Shown here: piece by piece, positions 18,214 to 28,078 of the stretch | Layout of the letters: the number at the start of each line of letters is the position of its first letter | How positions within the stretch are numbered: the first letter of the stretch is position 1 | From: Bacteroidales bacterium | GTDB taxonomy: Bacteria > Bacteroidota > Bacteroidia > Bacteroidales > UBA10428 | Direction: 5' to 3' | Assembly (NCBI GenBank): GCA_016930375.1 | Contig: JAFGGU010000054.1 | Coordinates: 52,895-116,894 of the forward strand | DNA: 64,000 nt | Notes under the pieces: generated by a model | Told to the model about the DNA's origin: nothing | Seen by the model: only the letters and a program-made list of their open reading frames with translations | The model's database searches: none | Made by a program: the position numbers and the translations under genes

Positions 18214-19355
18214 AGCAGGAAATTGAAATAAGCGAATGGATTGAGAGCTTTCTGAACGGCGATCTGCCGGCGGATGAAAGGGCAAGCTTCCGGAAGAAGA
18301 TGGAAGATGATCTGGCTTTTGCCCATGAAGTTGAAATGCACAGACAATTGCGTGATGTTATCACTGACGGGGCATACCTGAACATAAAAAGTAACCTGAA
18401 ATCAATTCACCTGGAAAAGAAAATAATTACAAAGAGGTTAAAACGAATAACAGGTTTTGGTATGGGTGGACTGATGATTGGGGTAATATTACTTTGGATG
18501 CAGCCAGGCTGGCTGAACAGAGAAAAAAACAGCAATGAACAACCCATATCTGTGCGTGAGGATACTACGGCTGTTACCTATCCGGAGACTCCGTTATCTA
18601 AAAGAAAACAGGAAACCACCGGCATCAAAAGTTTGAGGGCGCCTTCAGCTGATCAGAATCCCCCGGAGGATAGAATTCCGGAAAGAACGTTTCAGGTTGA
18701 TACAGTCCCGGCAAAGGAAGAGATCCAATCCGCTGAACCGGTTAAAAACGAGGTACTCCAAACTGAAAAGCAGGTTTCTGAGCCCGTTTCTGAAAACAAA
18801 CCGATTCCGGTAAAACCGGAAGCAACTGGTAAACCGGATTGCCGCAAGGTAAAAATTGAAGGCAGTTACCTTGAATCTGAAAGCTGCAATGACAAGCCAA
18901 CCGGAAGCATTGTAATCGACAGGCAAACCGTGACCGGTGGCCAGGCTCCTTATACCTTCTCCCTGAACCAGGCCAATTTCAGGGATACCTTGATCTTTTC
19001 CGGTTTGTATCCGGGCAGTTATGCCCTGTATGCCAGGGACGCCAACAATTGCATCGGCAGAATCGGCTTAGCGCTGATCCGTTCTGTTGATTGCGTAAAC
19101 ATCTACCAGGCGGTATTTGCACCGTTAAGAGGAGAAATATGGACCATACCCGTTGAACCGGACCGCAGCGGAACACTTACTATCTTTAACAAAGCCGGCA
19201 CAATGGTTTATTCAGCAAGATTTACCGGCAGCGAGCCTGTAACCTGGAGCGGTACAACCATATCAGGGCAAGCTCTGCCCATGGGCATCTATCAGTTCGG
19301 GATCCGGTATGCCGACGGGGGTAGTTTTATGGGAAATGTCACCATAGTGAGGTGA
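18210..19355 (+). CDS. Membrane anti-sigma factor with T9SS-cargo-like C-terminal region
   Basis: 381 residues. Residues 1-70 form an acidic helical region like a sigma-binding domain (ISEWIESFLNGDLPADERASF). One membrane helix (about 80-97) is followed by a long Pro/Glu/Lys linker (100-210). Then come an SprB-like repeat (211-295: GGQAPYTFSLN, YARDANNC) and a C-terminal beta domain (296-381) ending LPMGIY ... GNVTIVR. The last two parts resemble the C-terminus of the T9SS cargo encoded at 14154, but the FTPNxDGxxD signature is replaced by FAPLRGEIW. The likely role is to hold the sigma factor and sense a surface event; a cargo mimic is my inference. Confidence 0.78.
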   Translation: MKQEIEISEWIESFLNGDLPADERASFRKKMEDDLAFAHEVEMHRQLRDVITDGAYLNIKSNLKSIHLEKKIITKRLKRITGFGMGGLMIGVILLWMQPGWLNREKNSNEQPISVREDTTAVTYPETPLSKRKQETTGIKSLRAPSADQNPPEDRIPERTFQVDTVPAKEEIQSAEPVKNEVLQTEKQVSEPVSENKPIPVKPEATGKPDCRKVKIEGSYLESESCNDKPTGSIVIDRQTVTGGQAPYTFSLNQANFRDTLIFSGLYPGSYALYARDANNCIGRIGLALIRSVDCVNIYQAVFAPLRGEIWTIPVEPDRSGTLTIFNKAGTMVYSARFTGSEPVTWSGTTISGQALPMGIYQFGIRYADGGSFMGNVTIVR

Positions 19356-19372
19356 AATGCCGGTTGGATGTA

Positions 19373-20788
19373 TTATTTTATAACCTTCAACCTGAAAGTG
19401 TTGAATGAATGAGGTTCCAGAATAACATGCAGGGTTTTTTTGCCAATTTTAATGTGTGTTTCTTTGCTAACATCCTCCTTATTCTCCATAATCACGATAA
19501 GGTTGTTATCCGGATTTAAAAATGCAAGCAATTCATCATTCCTGCCGGTGGTTTTCAGCTTTCTTGCTCCAGGTTGAATAAAATAACTGAAGTGTTTCAG
19601 CAGGTAGAATTCAGGATTATATTTCACTACTCTGGTTTCACTGTCGATGGTAATCATGGAATTCTGCTTCCAGCCCCACATGCTTTTACCTGTTTCATCC
19701 AGTATGCTGTTCCAGAATGAATACACGCTTATGCCGTGTTCAAAATAATGTTTCATCAACGAGAAGGTGTATTCTGCAGCTTTCCAGTCGTTGGTTCCGT
19801 TGCCGCATTCGGTTTCAGACTGCATAAGCTTAAGATCGGGATATTTTGCATGCACTCCCGGTATGGCCTGCTTGCCGGCCCATTGGAAACTGACACCGGT
19901 AATGTATTTGGCTATTTGAGGATTTTGCATGATAGTATCAATATTTTCCACCGAAGGTCTCTCATACGTCCCATACCAAATTTCCGCATCGGGAAAACTG
20001 GTTTTTAACCCAGGACCCAGGTATTTGCTTATAAAAAGTCCCAGATCAGTGGCAGTCCAGATACATGAAGGGAAGTTCTGGCAGGAATTCATTTCATTTT
20101 GAACATGAATGCCGGTGAGGTGAATTCCCTCGTTCCGATAAGCCTTGAAATATTTTTCAAAATACAGGGCATAGGCATTCAGAAAGGCAGGTTCCATGCG
20201 GAATTGCGTAATACCTTCCTTCCCCTCCTGCTGTGGAAGAAGTCCATTATCTGAACCAGGCCGGCAGGCATAATGGTTGTTGGTCTTCATCCAGGACGGA
20301 GGACACCAGGGGGAACCCCATACCTTAAGATCAGGCCTGTATTTCATGGCTGCCTTTATATATGGAATCAATATTGTCCTGTCACGCTCAATATTGAAAT
20401 GCTTCATTTCAAAATCATTGACCGAGTCATTTAACGAATAGTAATTCCGGGCATAGTCATTGGCGCCGATGGGCATCCGGCAAATATTGAGTTTCAGACC
20501 CTCATTCGGATCAAAAAGGTTTTTAAGAATGCCTTCACGCTCCTGTTCATCAAGGACTGACAGAGCCGTCCATCCTAATTCGTTGAAACACGCACCGAAA
20601 CCATCGATCGTCTGTTCCGGCTTATCAGCCAGTATTGTCACATCGGCAGGTGTTTTCGATAATCGGGTAAGCTTTGCCTGATACTGTACCCATCGATGCT
20701 CATTTGTGGTTGATACCCAACTGACCTGGGAAGCAACGCTGAAAGACAAAAGAAAAGTCAAAACAGCAGATGAAATATAGCGCTTCAT
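19373..20788 (-). CDS. Glycoside hydrolase family 30 enzyme
   Basis: 471 residues with a signal peptide (to about residue 20). The barrel begins at QTIDGFGACFNELGW. Glu232 in HVQNEM is the predicted acid/base and Glu325 in MQSETECG the predicted nucleophile. SPWCPPSWMKTN is typical of GH30 subfamilies acting as beta-1,6-glucanase, glucosylceramidase or beta-xylosidase. The C-terminal 80 residues form the GH30 beta-sandwich. Its start overlaps the stop of the TIM-barrel lipoprotein gene by 4 bp, so the two are co-translated. Beta-1,6-glucanase is plausible but unproven. Confidence 0.9.
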   Translation of the reverse strand: MKRYISSAVLTFLLSFSVASQVSWVSTTNEHRWVQYQAKLTRLSKTPADVTILADKPEQTIDGFGACFNELGWTALSVLDEQEREGILKNLFDPNEGLKLNICRMPIGANDYARNYYSLNDSVNDFEMKHFNIERDRTILIPYIKAAMKYRPDLKVWGSPWCPPSWMKTNNHYACRPGSDNGLLPQQEGKEGITQFRMEPAFLNAYALYFEKYFKAYRNEGIHLTGIHVQNEMNSCQNFPSCIWTATDLGLFISKYLGPGLKTSFPDAEIWYGTYERPSVENIDTIMQNPQIAKYITGVSFQWAGKQAIPGVHAKYPDLKLMQSETECGNGTNDWKAAEYTFSLMKHYFEHGISVYSFWNSILDETGKSMWGWKQNSMITIDSETRVVKYNPEFYLLKHFSYFIQPGARKLKTTGRNDELLAFLNPDNNLIVIMENKEDVSKETHIKIGKKTLHVILEPHSFNTFRLKVIK

Positions 20789-21744
20789 ATTCCCAGAGAT
20801 TTAATATACTCACAATTCTGCCTTACACTGGCTATCTTATCCGTCATTTGGGTGTTGTCCTGATCCACAATAGCATATTGAATCCCCAGCTTGCGTGTTA
20901 ATTGCAGTATAGCCATATAATCAAGCATTCCGGTACCCAGCTCTGTGTAGCTATCCTCAGGGATATTGAAGTTAAAAATACCTGTTTGTGATTCTTTCTT
21001 CAGGTCCTTCATGTGAAGAAATAAAAGCCTGTCCCCTGTTTTCTGAAGCCAAAGCAGAGGATCCTGTCCACCCACGGTGACCCAAAAGACGTCCAGCTCA
21101 AGTTTGATAAGTTCTTTGCCGAAGATCTTCAGCATTTCGTCATAGGGTGTAGTTCCCTGCACAGGCTCAAATTCAAAGGAATGATTATGATAAAAAAGCT
21201 GAATGCCCGCTGCTTTGCTTTTTTCACCGCATGCATTGAATTTCTCAGCAAACCGTTTGTAGTCGTCCAGGGTTGGCCTGTCTTCCTCAAGCAGGATGGC
21301 GATGCCCATGTACTTTATGCCGTTCCTGACACAGTCCTCAATGATGTTCTCATAGTGGTAATTGTCCGGAGGCGCCATGTTCATGCTCCTGGCCATTCTC
21401 CAGTTTCCGGTAACATATCCGGGCATAAAGTGCGTGCTCAGGGGAAGCATTCCGCAATCCTTAACAATGGGAACATATTCATTCAAGGTGGCCGGATTAA
21501 AGAACTCAATGGATTTGACGCCGGCCGATGCAAATGATTTAAACAGATTCGGAGCATCATTTACCAGCATATCCCTGAATGCAAAAACCTGAAGACCGAT
21601 GGTATCTGCATAGGTTGGCGCTTTTGATTGTTGATCTTCCGATTTCCCTGCTCCGGTTGATTTTCCGGCACATCCAATAAAGGGTATGGCCAGGGAAGAG
21701 GCCATGGATAAACAGATAAAATCCTTGCGAGATATTTTGTTCAT
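20785..21744 (-). CDS. Exported sugar isomerase/epimerase-like TIM-barrel lipoprotein
   Basis: 319 residues of the xylose-isomerase-like TIM-barrel family. The N-terminus combines a Tat-like SRKDFI with a lipobox (FIGC, Cys25). Metal-site candidates include the His residues of LFYHNHSFEF and the ELDVFWVTVGGQDP segment. A paralogue with VYWVAQGGQDP is at 47426. Exported members often act on oxidised glycosides together with Gfo/Idh oxidoreductases rather than on sugar phosphates. It precedes and overlaps the GH30 gene, so the two probably act on the same glycan. Confidence 0.82.
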   Translation of the reverse strand: MNKISRKDFICLSMASSLAIPFIGCAGKSTGAGKSEDQQSKAPTYADTIGLQVFAFRDMLVNDAPNLFKSFASAGVKSIEFFNPATLNEYVPIVKDCGMLPLSTHFMPGYVTGNWRMARSMNMAPPDNYHYENIIEDCVRNGIKYMGIAILLEEDRPTLDDYKRFAEKFNACGEKSKAAGIQLFYHNHSFEFEPVQGTTPYDEMLKIFGKELIKLELDVFWVTVGGQDPLLWLQKTGDRLLFLHMKDLKKESQTGIFNFNIPEDSYTELGTGMLDYMAILQLTRKLGIQYAIVDQDNTQMTDKIASVRQNCEYIKSLGI

Positions 21745-21814
21745 TTGATTCAGGTTTTTTTATAGCTTGATTAAAAATACATCAATACTGCCGCTGCTGC
21801 TGCTACTTCTCCCC

Positions 21815-21842
21815 ACTCCATACTCCCTACTCCCTACTCAAC
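21815..21842. repeat. Heptamer array (ACTCCCT) overlapping the GH9 stop codon
   Basis: Units ACTCCAT, ACTCCCT, ACTCCCT and the weaker ACTCAAC are in 7-bp register. The GH9 stop codon (21827-21829) and its last four codons lie inside the array, so the repeat supplies the C-terminal residues SRE of the enzyme. Confidence 0.75.
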
Positions 21843-24313
21843 ACCTCCTCTGCCGCCAGCACCAAAAACATATAATTCATTTCACCTCCGCCTATGACAT
21901 ACTCTGCCTGTTGCCATAGGAATGGAAAATCCTTGAGTTCCGGGAAGTCAGGCCGGATCAGGGAAGTTCCCGAAACCACGCCTCCGGGTATGTAAGACCA
22001 GTCGGCCCTGTTATAACCATACGCGATGGTCATGGAACGTGAACCCACTCCTGATGCGAAAGAGGCGGTGTTCTCACCCGGATGGCATCCCAGCACGAAG
22101 TTTAATGCATTATACATGTAATCCAGACTGAACAGCTTTGGAAAGAACTTCGAAAGGTAATACTGTTGTACACCGAATTCCTGGATGTTCCAGCCTGCGC
22201 CCCATATATGTGGCCGGTAAGGTACACCAAAAGGAGTTTCTTTGCCCTGGTTTTCAATTTCCTCTGAAAGACCTGCAAGCGCCTGCTCCACTTTTCCTTT
22301 GTAAGTTGCATCATCCACCAGTGACAGTGCTCTTACCACTACCCAACCCACACTGGAAATTCGTTTTGGGATGGAATCGGACATCCGCACTAAAAAATCG
22401 CTGTATTCCCTGTTGCCGGTTGTTATGAGCAACTCCGAGGCCGCATTGATCTGCTCTGAAATCTCCCGACCGGAAACATCTCTCTTCATATGCCACAGAC
22501 CGGTGGCAGCGTTGAGGCAACGATCCGCAAGCCCGTCATCATAATCGCGTAGTACCCGTGCTGCGGCTGCAAGCCCCTGTATGGCACTGAATTCATGACC
22601 CGGATTTTCTTCGGTGAATACCATACGGTCATCCTTGATTCCCTGCCTGGTTTCGTAGTTGTTATTGTATTTCACCGATCTGTTATAGGGCAGATTATCG
22701 GTCTGTGATGAAACATCGCCAACCAGGGTGTATTGCGGAATGGTGGGACTGATAATCCCGCGGTACACGCGCCCCATATTCTCATAACCGCCCAGAATTG
22801 TGAGTACGCCATGTTCAATTTGCTGCAGCACATCGGGCCTGCCGTCGGGAACGTGAATGACCACATTTCTGGCAGCCTGATCAATCGTTGTTGCATCCAG
22901 GTCGGGCCTGAATTCTTCCCAGGCCAGCGAAAGAAGTTGCACTGTTCCCGCCTGTGATTCAACCCTGAGATCGTCATCGCCGGCATCGTGCCAGCCGCCC
23001 CTGTCGAGCCCGGGCACCCGATCCCCCGGCTTATACCGGGTTAGTGTGGAAGGTCCCTGTCGGTAACCATCGAAAAGAATGGTATCGGTGGGGGCCATCA
23101 GGGCATCGTCGAGGTGACAGGTATTGTGCCAGACCTTATACGCATCGGTAACCCGCATATGACACATCTGAACGGGCAGGAAGTATTCGAGGGTGGGTTG
23201 CCAGACGTGGCGGGAATATACATCGGATGAGATCATAAAGGTATTTGAGCGCGCATCGTCATATTGGACCAGATAGGTTCCTCCTTCCTTCACGTCGGTA
23301 AAATCAAACAGCAGATAGTTGTACCTCAGGAACTTCCCCCATGAATCAGGTTTTATTGTTTTTACAACAGAATCACTGCCACTTGAAGTGATTTTTACCA
23401 AACTGGCTTTCTGCACTTTGCGTTCCGAAACATCGGTTTCAATGACGGCCGTCTTAGTTTGCTGCGGATGATAACCAACCTGGGAGACATGCACCACTGC
23501 CGGAGAGATCCATCCAGGTATATGGTTGGCCCTGACGGTCCATTCAATGGCCCCCTTGGCAGCGCCTGACGGAATGGCTGACCGTACCACGAACCAGCCG
23601 TTGGTATGCCGGATTCGGCCATCCAATAACTCCAGATCTGATGTGGTGCTTTCGATGGAGATCCGCTGCTCATCGGTTTCCGGGGCTATAATAAGCTTCC
23701 TGCCAGTGGCAAGGGGGACGGATTGGTTTTCGTTATTTTCATCAAGTGCAACAGGACCATTGGCCTGCCGCGTAAAGAACCCGGTTTTGCCGTCCATCAT
23801 CCAGGTTTTTCCGAACAAGGTTGCCGGATATAATTCCAGGTTAAATCCTGCTTTGCCTATCCATTCCTCCGGCAACGGCTGATCCAGATCCACGATGATC
23901 CTGAAGTAGTCTTTCTCTCCCACTACCCTCACCTGGTAGGTGAATACCAGGTCAGGATAGATTACGGGATTAAAGCCCTTCCGGTTGATGGCGCTGTCGG
24001 GATACCACAGTTTCACCGAGATTTCATTGTTTTCTTTATCGACAGTCCGTTTCCCGACTTTGGGAATGGGTTGCCACTGACCAGGCGTGGCTTCAAGTCT
24101 GACATCACCGTTGGTGGCTACCCGGATGCCGTGCTGGATGATGCCTACGCCACCCTGGTGGCCTTCGGGGTAGATATCCTCAAAAACCATAACATTCAGA
24201 CCGGGGAGTTCAAAATAGTTCTGGTCGTTGATGATTAGCAGGTCTGAGTTTGTATTGGAGGATTTGCAGGAAATCAGCAGAACGATTGCAAGGAGGGGGA
24301 GAAGGAGTTTCAT
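21827..24313 (-). CDS. Glycoside hydrolase family 9 lipoprotein with N-terminal Ig-like domain
   Basis: 828 residues with a lipoprotein signal (LLISCKSS, Cys16). After an N-terminal beta-rich domain of about 260 residues comes a cellulase N-terminal Ig-like domain beginning VVHVSQVGYHPQQTK. The (alpha/alpha)6 catalytic module contains GGWHDAGDDD, whose Asp residues include the catalytic base. VLGCHPGENTASFASGVGSRS and a C-terminal QQAEYVIG, the likely proton-donor Glu, complete it. GH9 enzymes cut beta-1,4-glucans or related polymers, or act as exo-glucosidases or glucosaminidases. The long extra N-terminal domain is unusual for a simple cellulase. Confidence 0.88.
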   Translation of the reverse strand: MKLLLPLLAIVLLISCKSSNTNSDLLIINDQNYFELPGLNVMVFEDIYPEGHQGGVGIIQHGIRVATNGDVRLEATPGQWQPIPKVGKRTVDKENNEISVKLWYPDSAINRKGFNPVIYPDLVFTYQVRVVGEKDYFRIIVDLDQPLPEEWIGKAGFNLELYPATLFGKTWMMDGKTGFFTRQANGPVALDENNENQSVPLATGRKLIIAPETDEQRISIESTTSDLELLDGRIRHTNGWFVVRSAIPSGAAKGAIEWTVRANHIPGWISPAVVHVSQVGYHPQQTKTAVIETDVSERKVQKASLVKITSSGSDSVVKTIKPDSWGKFLRYNYLLFDFTDVKEGGTYLVQYDDARSNTFMISSDVYSRHVWQPTLEYFLPVQMCHMRVTDAYKVWHNTCHLDDALMAPTDTILFDGYRQGPSTLTRYKPGDRVPGLDRGGWHDAGDDDLRVESQAGTVQLLSLAWEEFRPDLDATTIDQAARNVVIHVPDGRPDVLQQIEHGVLTILGGYENMGRVYRGIISPTIPQYTLVGDVSSQTDNLPYNRSVKYNNNYETRQGIKDDRMVFTEENPGHEFSAIQGLAAAARVLRDYDDGLADRCLNAATGLWHMKRDVSGREISEQINAASELLITTGNREYSDFLVRMSDSIPKRISSVGWVVVRALSLVDDATYKGKVEQALAGLSEEIENQGKETPFGVPYRPHIWGAGWNIQEFGVQQYYLSKFFPKLFSLDYMYNALNFVLGCHPGENTASFASGVGSRSMTIAYGYNRADWSYIPGGVVSGTSLIRPDFPELKDFPFLWQQAEYVIGGGEMNYMFLVLAAEEVLSRE

Positions 24314-24361
24314 GTTTCTAATTTTTAGGAGTTACAAAGTATTGATTTTTTAGATATTTAC

Positions 24362-24406
24362 CAAAAAAAATCACCCTTCAAGGGTCTTTAGACCGCTTGA
24401 AGGGTG
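24362..24406 (-). terminator. Intrinsic terminator downstream of the GH3 gene
   Basis: On the minus strand CACCCTTCAAG pairs perfectly with CTTGAAGGGTG (24396-24406 and 24372-24382), and eight T residues follow, seen as the A-run 24363-24370. It lies about 40 bp past the GH3 stop and isolates that gene from GH9. Confidence 0.88.
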
Positions 24407-24447
24407 CAATTGTGTTTAATTTCAGGTTTATACTGGCCTGGCCAGGT

Positions 24448-26775
24448 TTATTTCACAGTCTTCTGGTACTTTGCCGTTCTGGCGTCGCTGATGACCCCGC
24501 TCCAGTTGAGTCCGAATCCGAAGTCATAGGAATTACCTTCAGAATCAACATGGCAGTTCATATCAAACGGCACGTCCTCTTTCTGAAGTTCCACTGTTTT
24601 CATGTCCACGGGCATCTGGAACGGAAGTAAAGCTGAAGGCTCTGTTGCTCCTGTAAGGATATCCAGAACAGCCTGGTCCTGAACACCAAATGTAAGCAGA
24701 ATAGCCTGGGCTTCCTTTTCGAATTCACTGAATACCATGGACTTGGATACATCCACAACCACAATGACCGGTTTGTCTTTCAGGGCTTTTCTGGCATCGA
24801 GCACCATTTTGAGATCAGTTGCGTTGACTGCAGTCACCGTTTTGTTTTTGTAAGTCCGGTTTGTAAATTTTTCCAGCGGATCACCGCCTGCAATACTGGG
24901 ATCGCGGGCATCTGTTGCCTTATAAGGGCTATACTGCAGGCTGATGGGAACATAGCCATTCCCGCCTTTCTTAACATCTTCGGGATCGTAACCGCTGCCG
25001 GAATTGGGACTGGCTATAAACACCAGAGCCAGATCAGCCTCAGCGGGATTATCGGTTACTCTAAAATATTTCTTCGCTACATCCAGGCTTACAGGGTAAT
25101 TAAGGGATGAAGGGGTTTCCATGCCAAAGAAATTGCGTCCGGCAGGCGTGAATTTCTTGGGTATGTATACGGTAAGGTCCTTCTTAAGGGGTAAGGCTTT
25201 ATCTTTGTTTTTCACCATTACGATCGATTTCAGCTGCGCATCATATCCGGCTTTCATAAATTCAGCATTCCCGACTGTTTTTTTGGTATCTTCCACATTC
25301 AGGTAAGGATTTTCAAAAAGGCCAACCCTGAAGATGTTCTTCAACAACCGAACTGCAGATTCTTCCATGCGTTTTCGCATGAATTCCTCGCCATGCTCCT
25401 TAACTCCCATATTATAGGCTTCCAGAACAGGTCCCTTGTCATTATTCCCGCCAAACTGGTCCGTTCCCGCCATAATGGCTTTGTAATGCCGTTCAGCAAC
25501 GGTCAGGGTTTCCACACCCCAGCAGGTAGTTCCAAAGCTGTTGACGGCCGGGTTATCATTGGTCACGCCCCAGTCGGTGCAAACTACACCCTCGTAACCA
25601 TAGGTTCCGCGTAAAAGATCATTGATCAGGTAGGCACTGTAAGCATTCCCGACATTTTCGTTGTTTACCGTATCCAGGCCATAAGAAATGGTATAATAGG
25701 GCATGACAGCCGAAGCCATTTGCGTGGAGCCCTGAAGCTTAAGCGCTCCCTGGGTGAAAGGTAACAGGTGATCAGCCACATTGTTACCGGGATATACAGC
25801 ATATTTTCCATAGGAGAAATGGGCATCGCGTCCTCCCTCTTCGGGTCCGCCGCCCGGCCAGTGCTTTATCATGGCATTGACGCTGGTGTAACCCCATCCG
25901 CCTGCAATTTCCTTATCACCTGATGACGTCTGAAAACCGTCCACATAGGCCCTGGCCATGTCAGTATCGAGTTGGGGACTTTCCCCGAACGTGCCGCTGA
26001 AGCGTGCCCATCGGGGTTCAGTAGCCAGGTCAATCTGGGGTGATAAAGCAGTTGCTATTCCCAAAGCGCGGTATTCCCTGGATGCGACGTCGCCGAACTG
26101 CTTCACCATTTCCGGATCAAAGGTGGCTGCCATGCCCAGTGAACCTGGCCAAAGGGAGATCTGTCCTTCAGAACCCACATTGTATTCGGCAGTTGAAGTA
26201 GCCTGGTGCCTGGGGTCGGAACTGTTATTAGCCGGTATTCCGAAACCGATGCCTTCGCAAAGTGCCTGTACATTATTATTCCAGGTAGCCGCCACTTCGG
26301 GACTTTGAACCCGGGTTACCAGAACATGCCTCAAATTATCCTCTGTCAAAAACTTTACCTGCTGATCACTCAGATCCGAGGGTTTTGCGTCGCTTTCATC
26401 AAAAGGTTTTTCGCCGTAGGTACCGCCCCCGAACCGTGTTCTGCCGGCAGGAATCGATTGATGAGCGCTATAAAGCATCAGACCGGCGATCTGTTCTACG
26501 CTGAGTTTGGAAGCCAGATCCTTCGCACGCTCATCGGCAGTCAGCCTCCAGTCTTCGTATTTGTCAAGTTTGCCGTCCTTGTTGAGATCTTTGAAAGCAA
26601 ACCCTCTATTAAAGATCAGCTTCACACCCGAAGCGGTATCATAGCCGAGAGTCTGACCATCTTTATTGGATACGGTCATCAGGCTGCCATTGGCAGTTTC
26701 ACTCCACTTTTTGCAGCTGTTTAGAGGAAGTACTACCAGCACAGCGAGCACAAAATAAATTAAGGATTTTTTCAT
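24448..26775 (-). CDS. Glycoside hydrolase family 3 lipoprotein (beta-glucosidase-like)
   Basis: 775 residues with a lipobox (LPLNSCKK, Cys21). Near the N-terminus DLNKDGKLDKYEDW looks like an EF-hand or dockerin-type calcium loop. The GH3 barrel follows, with the predicted nucleophile Asp in GVVCTDWG and the family's IKHWPGGG segment. The C-terminal domain includes VVVDVSKSMVFSEFE. It probably trims oligosaccharides in the periplasm together with the nearby GH9 and GH30 enzymes. Compared with the partial GH3 at the window start it is a different subgroup. Specificity is unknown. Confidence 0.9.
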   Translation of the reverse strand: MKKSLIYFVLAVLVVLPLNSCKKWSETANGSLMTVSNKDGQTLGYDTASGVKLIFNRGFAFKDLNKDGKLDKYEDWRLTADERAKDLASKLSVEQIAGLMLYSAHQSIPAGRTRFGGGTYGEKPFDESDAKPSDLSDQQVKFLTEDNLRHVLVTRVQSPEVAATWNNNVQALCEGIGFGIPANNSSDPRHQATSTAEYNVGSEGQISLWPGSLGMAATFDPEMVKQFGDVASREYRALGIATALSPQIDLATEPRWARFSGTFGESPQLDTDMARAYVDGFQTSSGDKEIAGGWGYTSVNAMIKHWPGGGPEEGGRDAHFSYGKYAVYPGNNVADHLLPFTQGALKLQGSTQMASAVMPYYTISYGLDTVNNENVGNAYSAYLINDLLRGTYGYEGVVCTDWGVTNDNPAVNSFGTTCWGVETLTVAERHYKAIMAGTDQFGGNNDKGPVLEAYNMGVKEHGEEFMRKRMEESAVRLLKNIFRVGLFENPYLNVEDTKKTVGNAEFMKAGYDAQLKSIVMVKNKDKALPLKKDLTVYIPKKFTPAGRNFFGMETPSSLNYPVSLDVAKKYFRVTDNPAEADLALVFIASPNSGSGYDPEDVKKGGNGYVPISLQYSPYKATDARDPSIAGGDPLEKFTNRTYKNKTVTAVNATDLKMVLDARKALKDKPVIVVVDVSKSMVFSEFEKEAQAILLTFGVQDQAVLDILTGATEPSALLPFQMPVDMKTVELQKEDVPFDMNCHVDSEGNSYDFGFGLNWSGVISDARTAKYQKTVK

Positions 26776-27020
26776 GATATTATGGTTAGGATTAAACTCC
26801 AGGTTCTGTTATTCAAATGTATAAAAAGTACGCCAACCAATTCGCACGTAAAATGAAAATCAGGTTTTATCAGCCAGTTTTTCGACCAACCCATTAAATT
26901 TCAGGATAAACACCTCCGATCTCCGTCTACTTTTGTGGCACGCTTTATGATATACCCGTCCTGACAATTTTTCTATTATTAATGAAAAAAAAATGCTACA
27001 TTTAGTAAAATTACCGTGCT

Positions 27021-27920
27021 ATGAAACCAATTAAATCCATTCTTGTGCTGGCCGCGATGGCCTCAAGCTCTTTCATTTTTGCCCAGAAACCCATAACGGT
27101 TTCTGAGGACAGTATACTTTTTGGCGTATCAAAATTACCGGGACTGGCTGTTACCATTCCACAGGTTAATTATGACAAAACACAAAAAAACTGGCTCAAA
27201 GAATTGCAATCCGGTACCAAATCCAAAGTTGTGGACGAGGGTGGTGAAATGACGATTTTTGGTGCCAATATCAAGGATATTTCGCCCAACCCGATTAACA
27301 TTTACAGCAAGTTGATGAACCAGGATTCTTTACTTCGCTTGCTGGTCAGCCTGGAACTCAAGAAAGACCAATACATCAGCCGGGGTTCCGGCGATGCTGA
27401 ACTTACTGCTGCAAAGGCGTTTCTGAAGGATTTTGCCAAAGATCAGTATATCGATTTTGTAAAAGATGAACTTCAGGTCGAGGACAGAAAGCTGAAAGAC
27501 CTCAACAATGAGCTCAATAAACTCCAGAATGATAAATCACGCATGCAGAAATCGATACAAACCAGCAGAACCACGATCACTACTGAAAAGGATAATATCG
27601 TTCTTCAGAACAACGAAGTCACCAAAGTGACCGCAGAACTGGTAGAGCAGAACAATCAACTGACAGCCATGGAAGAAGGAGCTGCCAGGGAAGAGAAGGC
27701 AGCATACATCAAGGATCTTGAAAAACGCAAGAAAAAGTTGCTGAACGATATCGAATCATCCGAAAATAAGATCTCGAAGGCCAACAATGAAATTAATGAT
27801 TGTGACAGGGATATCCCCGAAAATGAATCGGAACAGGAAACCTTGAGAGGGAAAATAGCACAGCAGGAAGGCGTTGTGCAAAAGTTCACCGATAAGTTGA
27901 ACAACGTAAAAGCTTTCTGA
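27021..27920 (+). CDS. Exported coiled-coil protein of unknown function
   Basis: 299 residues with a signal peptide (to about residue 21, FIFAQ). Residues 22-150 are a compact mixed region with no family I recognise. From about 150 to the end the protein is one long charged coiled coil (KLKDLNNELNKLQNDKSRMQ and similar). No membrane anchor is visible after the signal peptide. The gene stands alone: 245 bp of AT-rich spacer upstream (26776-27020) shows nothing definite, and an intrinsic terminator follows at once. Confidence 0.7.
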   Translation: MKPIKSILVLAAMASSSFIFAQKPITVSEDSILFGVSKLPGLAVTIPQVNYDKTQKNWLKELQSGTKSKVVDEGGEMTIFGANIKDISPNPINIYSKLMNQDSLLRLLVSLELKKDQYISRGSGDAELTAAKAFLKDFAKDQYIDFVKDELQVEDRKLKDLNNELNKLQNDKSRMQKSIQTSRTTITTEKDNIVLQNNEVTKVTAELVEQNNQLTAMEEGAAREEKAAYIKDLEKRKKKLLNDIESSENKISKANNEINDCDRDIPENESEQETLRGKIAQQEGVVQKFTDKLNNVKAF

Positions 27921-27958
27921 TTTCAGCTTTTGTGAATGCAAAAACATCCTTTATCCTG

Positions 27959-27993
27959 ACCGCAAAGATCCTTTTCTTTGCGGTTATTTTTTT
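27959..27993 (+). terminator. Intrinsic terminator after the coiled-coil gene
   Basis: ACCGCAAAG (27959-27967) pairs with CTTTGCGGT (27976-27984) around an 8-base loop and is followed by a T-rich run to 27993. It lies about 40 bp after the stop codon. Confidence 0.88.
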
Positions 27994-28078
27994 ATAAATG
28001 CCCCAATAAAAACGATATTATCATTTGTTAATTGGGTTAAGAATTGTAAGTTTAATCCGGTAAAATCAGAAAAGGTTC

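Noticed and set aside
26819..26855. Possible rhamnose operator upstream of the GH3 gene (GTATAAAAAG and GTAAAATG)
   Set aside because: Half-sites are 27 bp apart and do not align with the 36-bp pattern.
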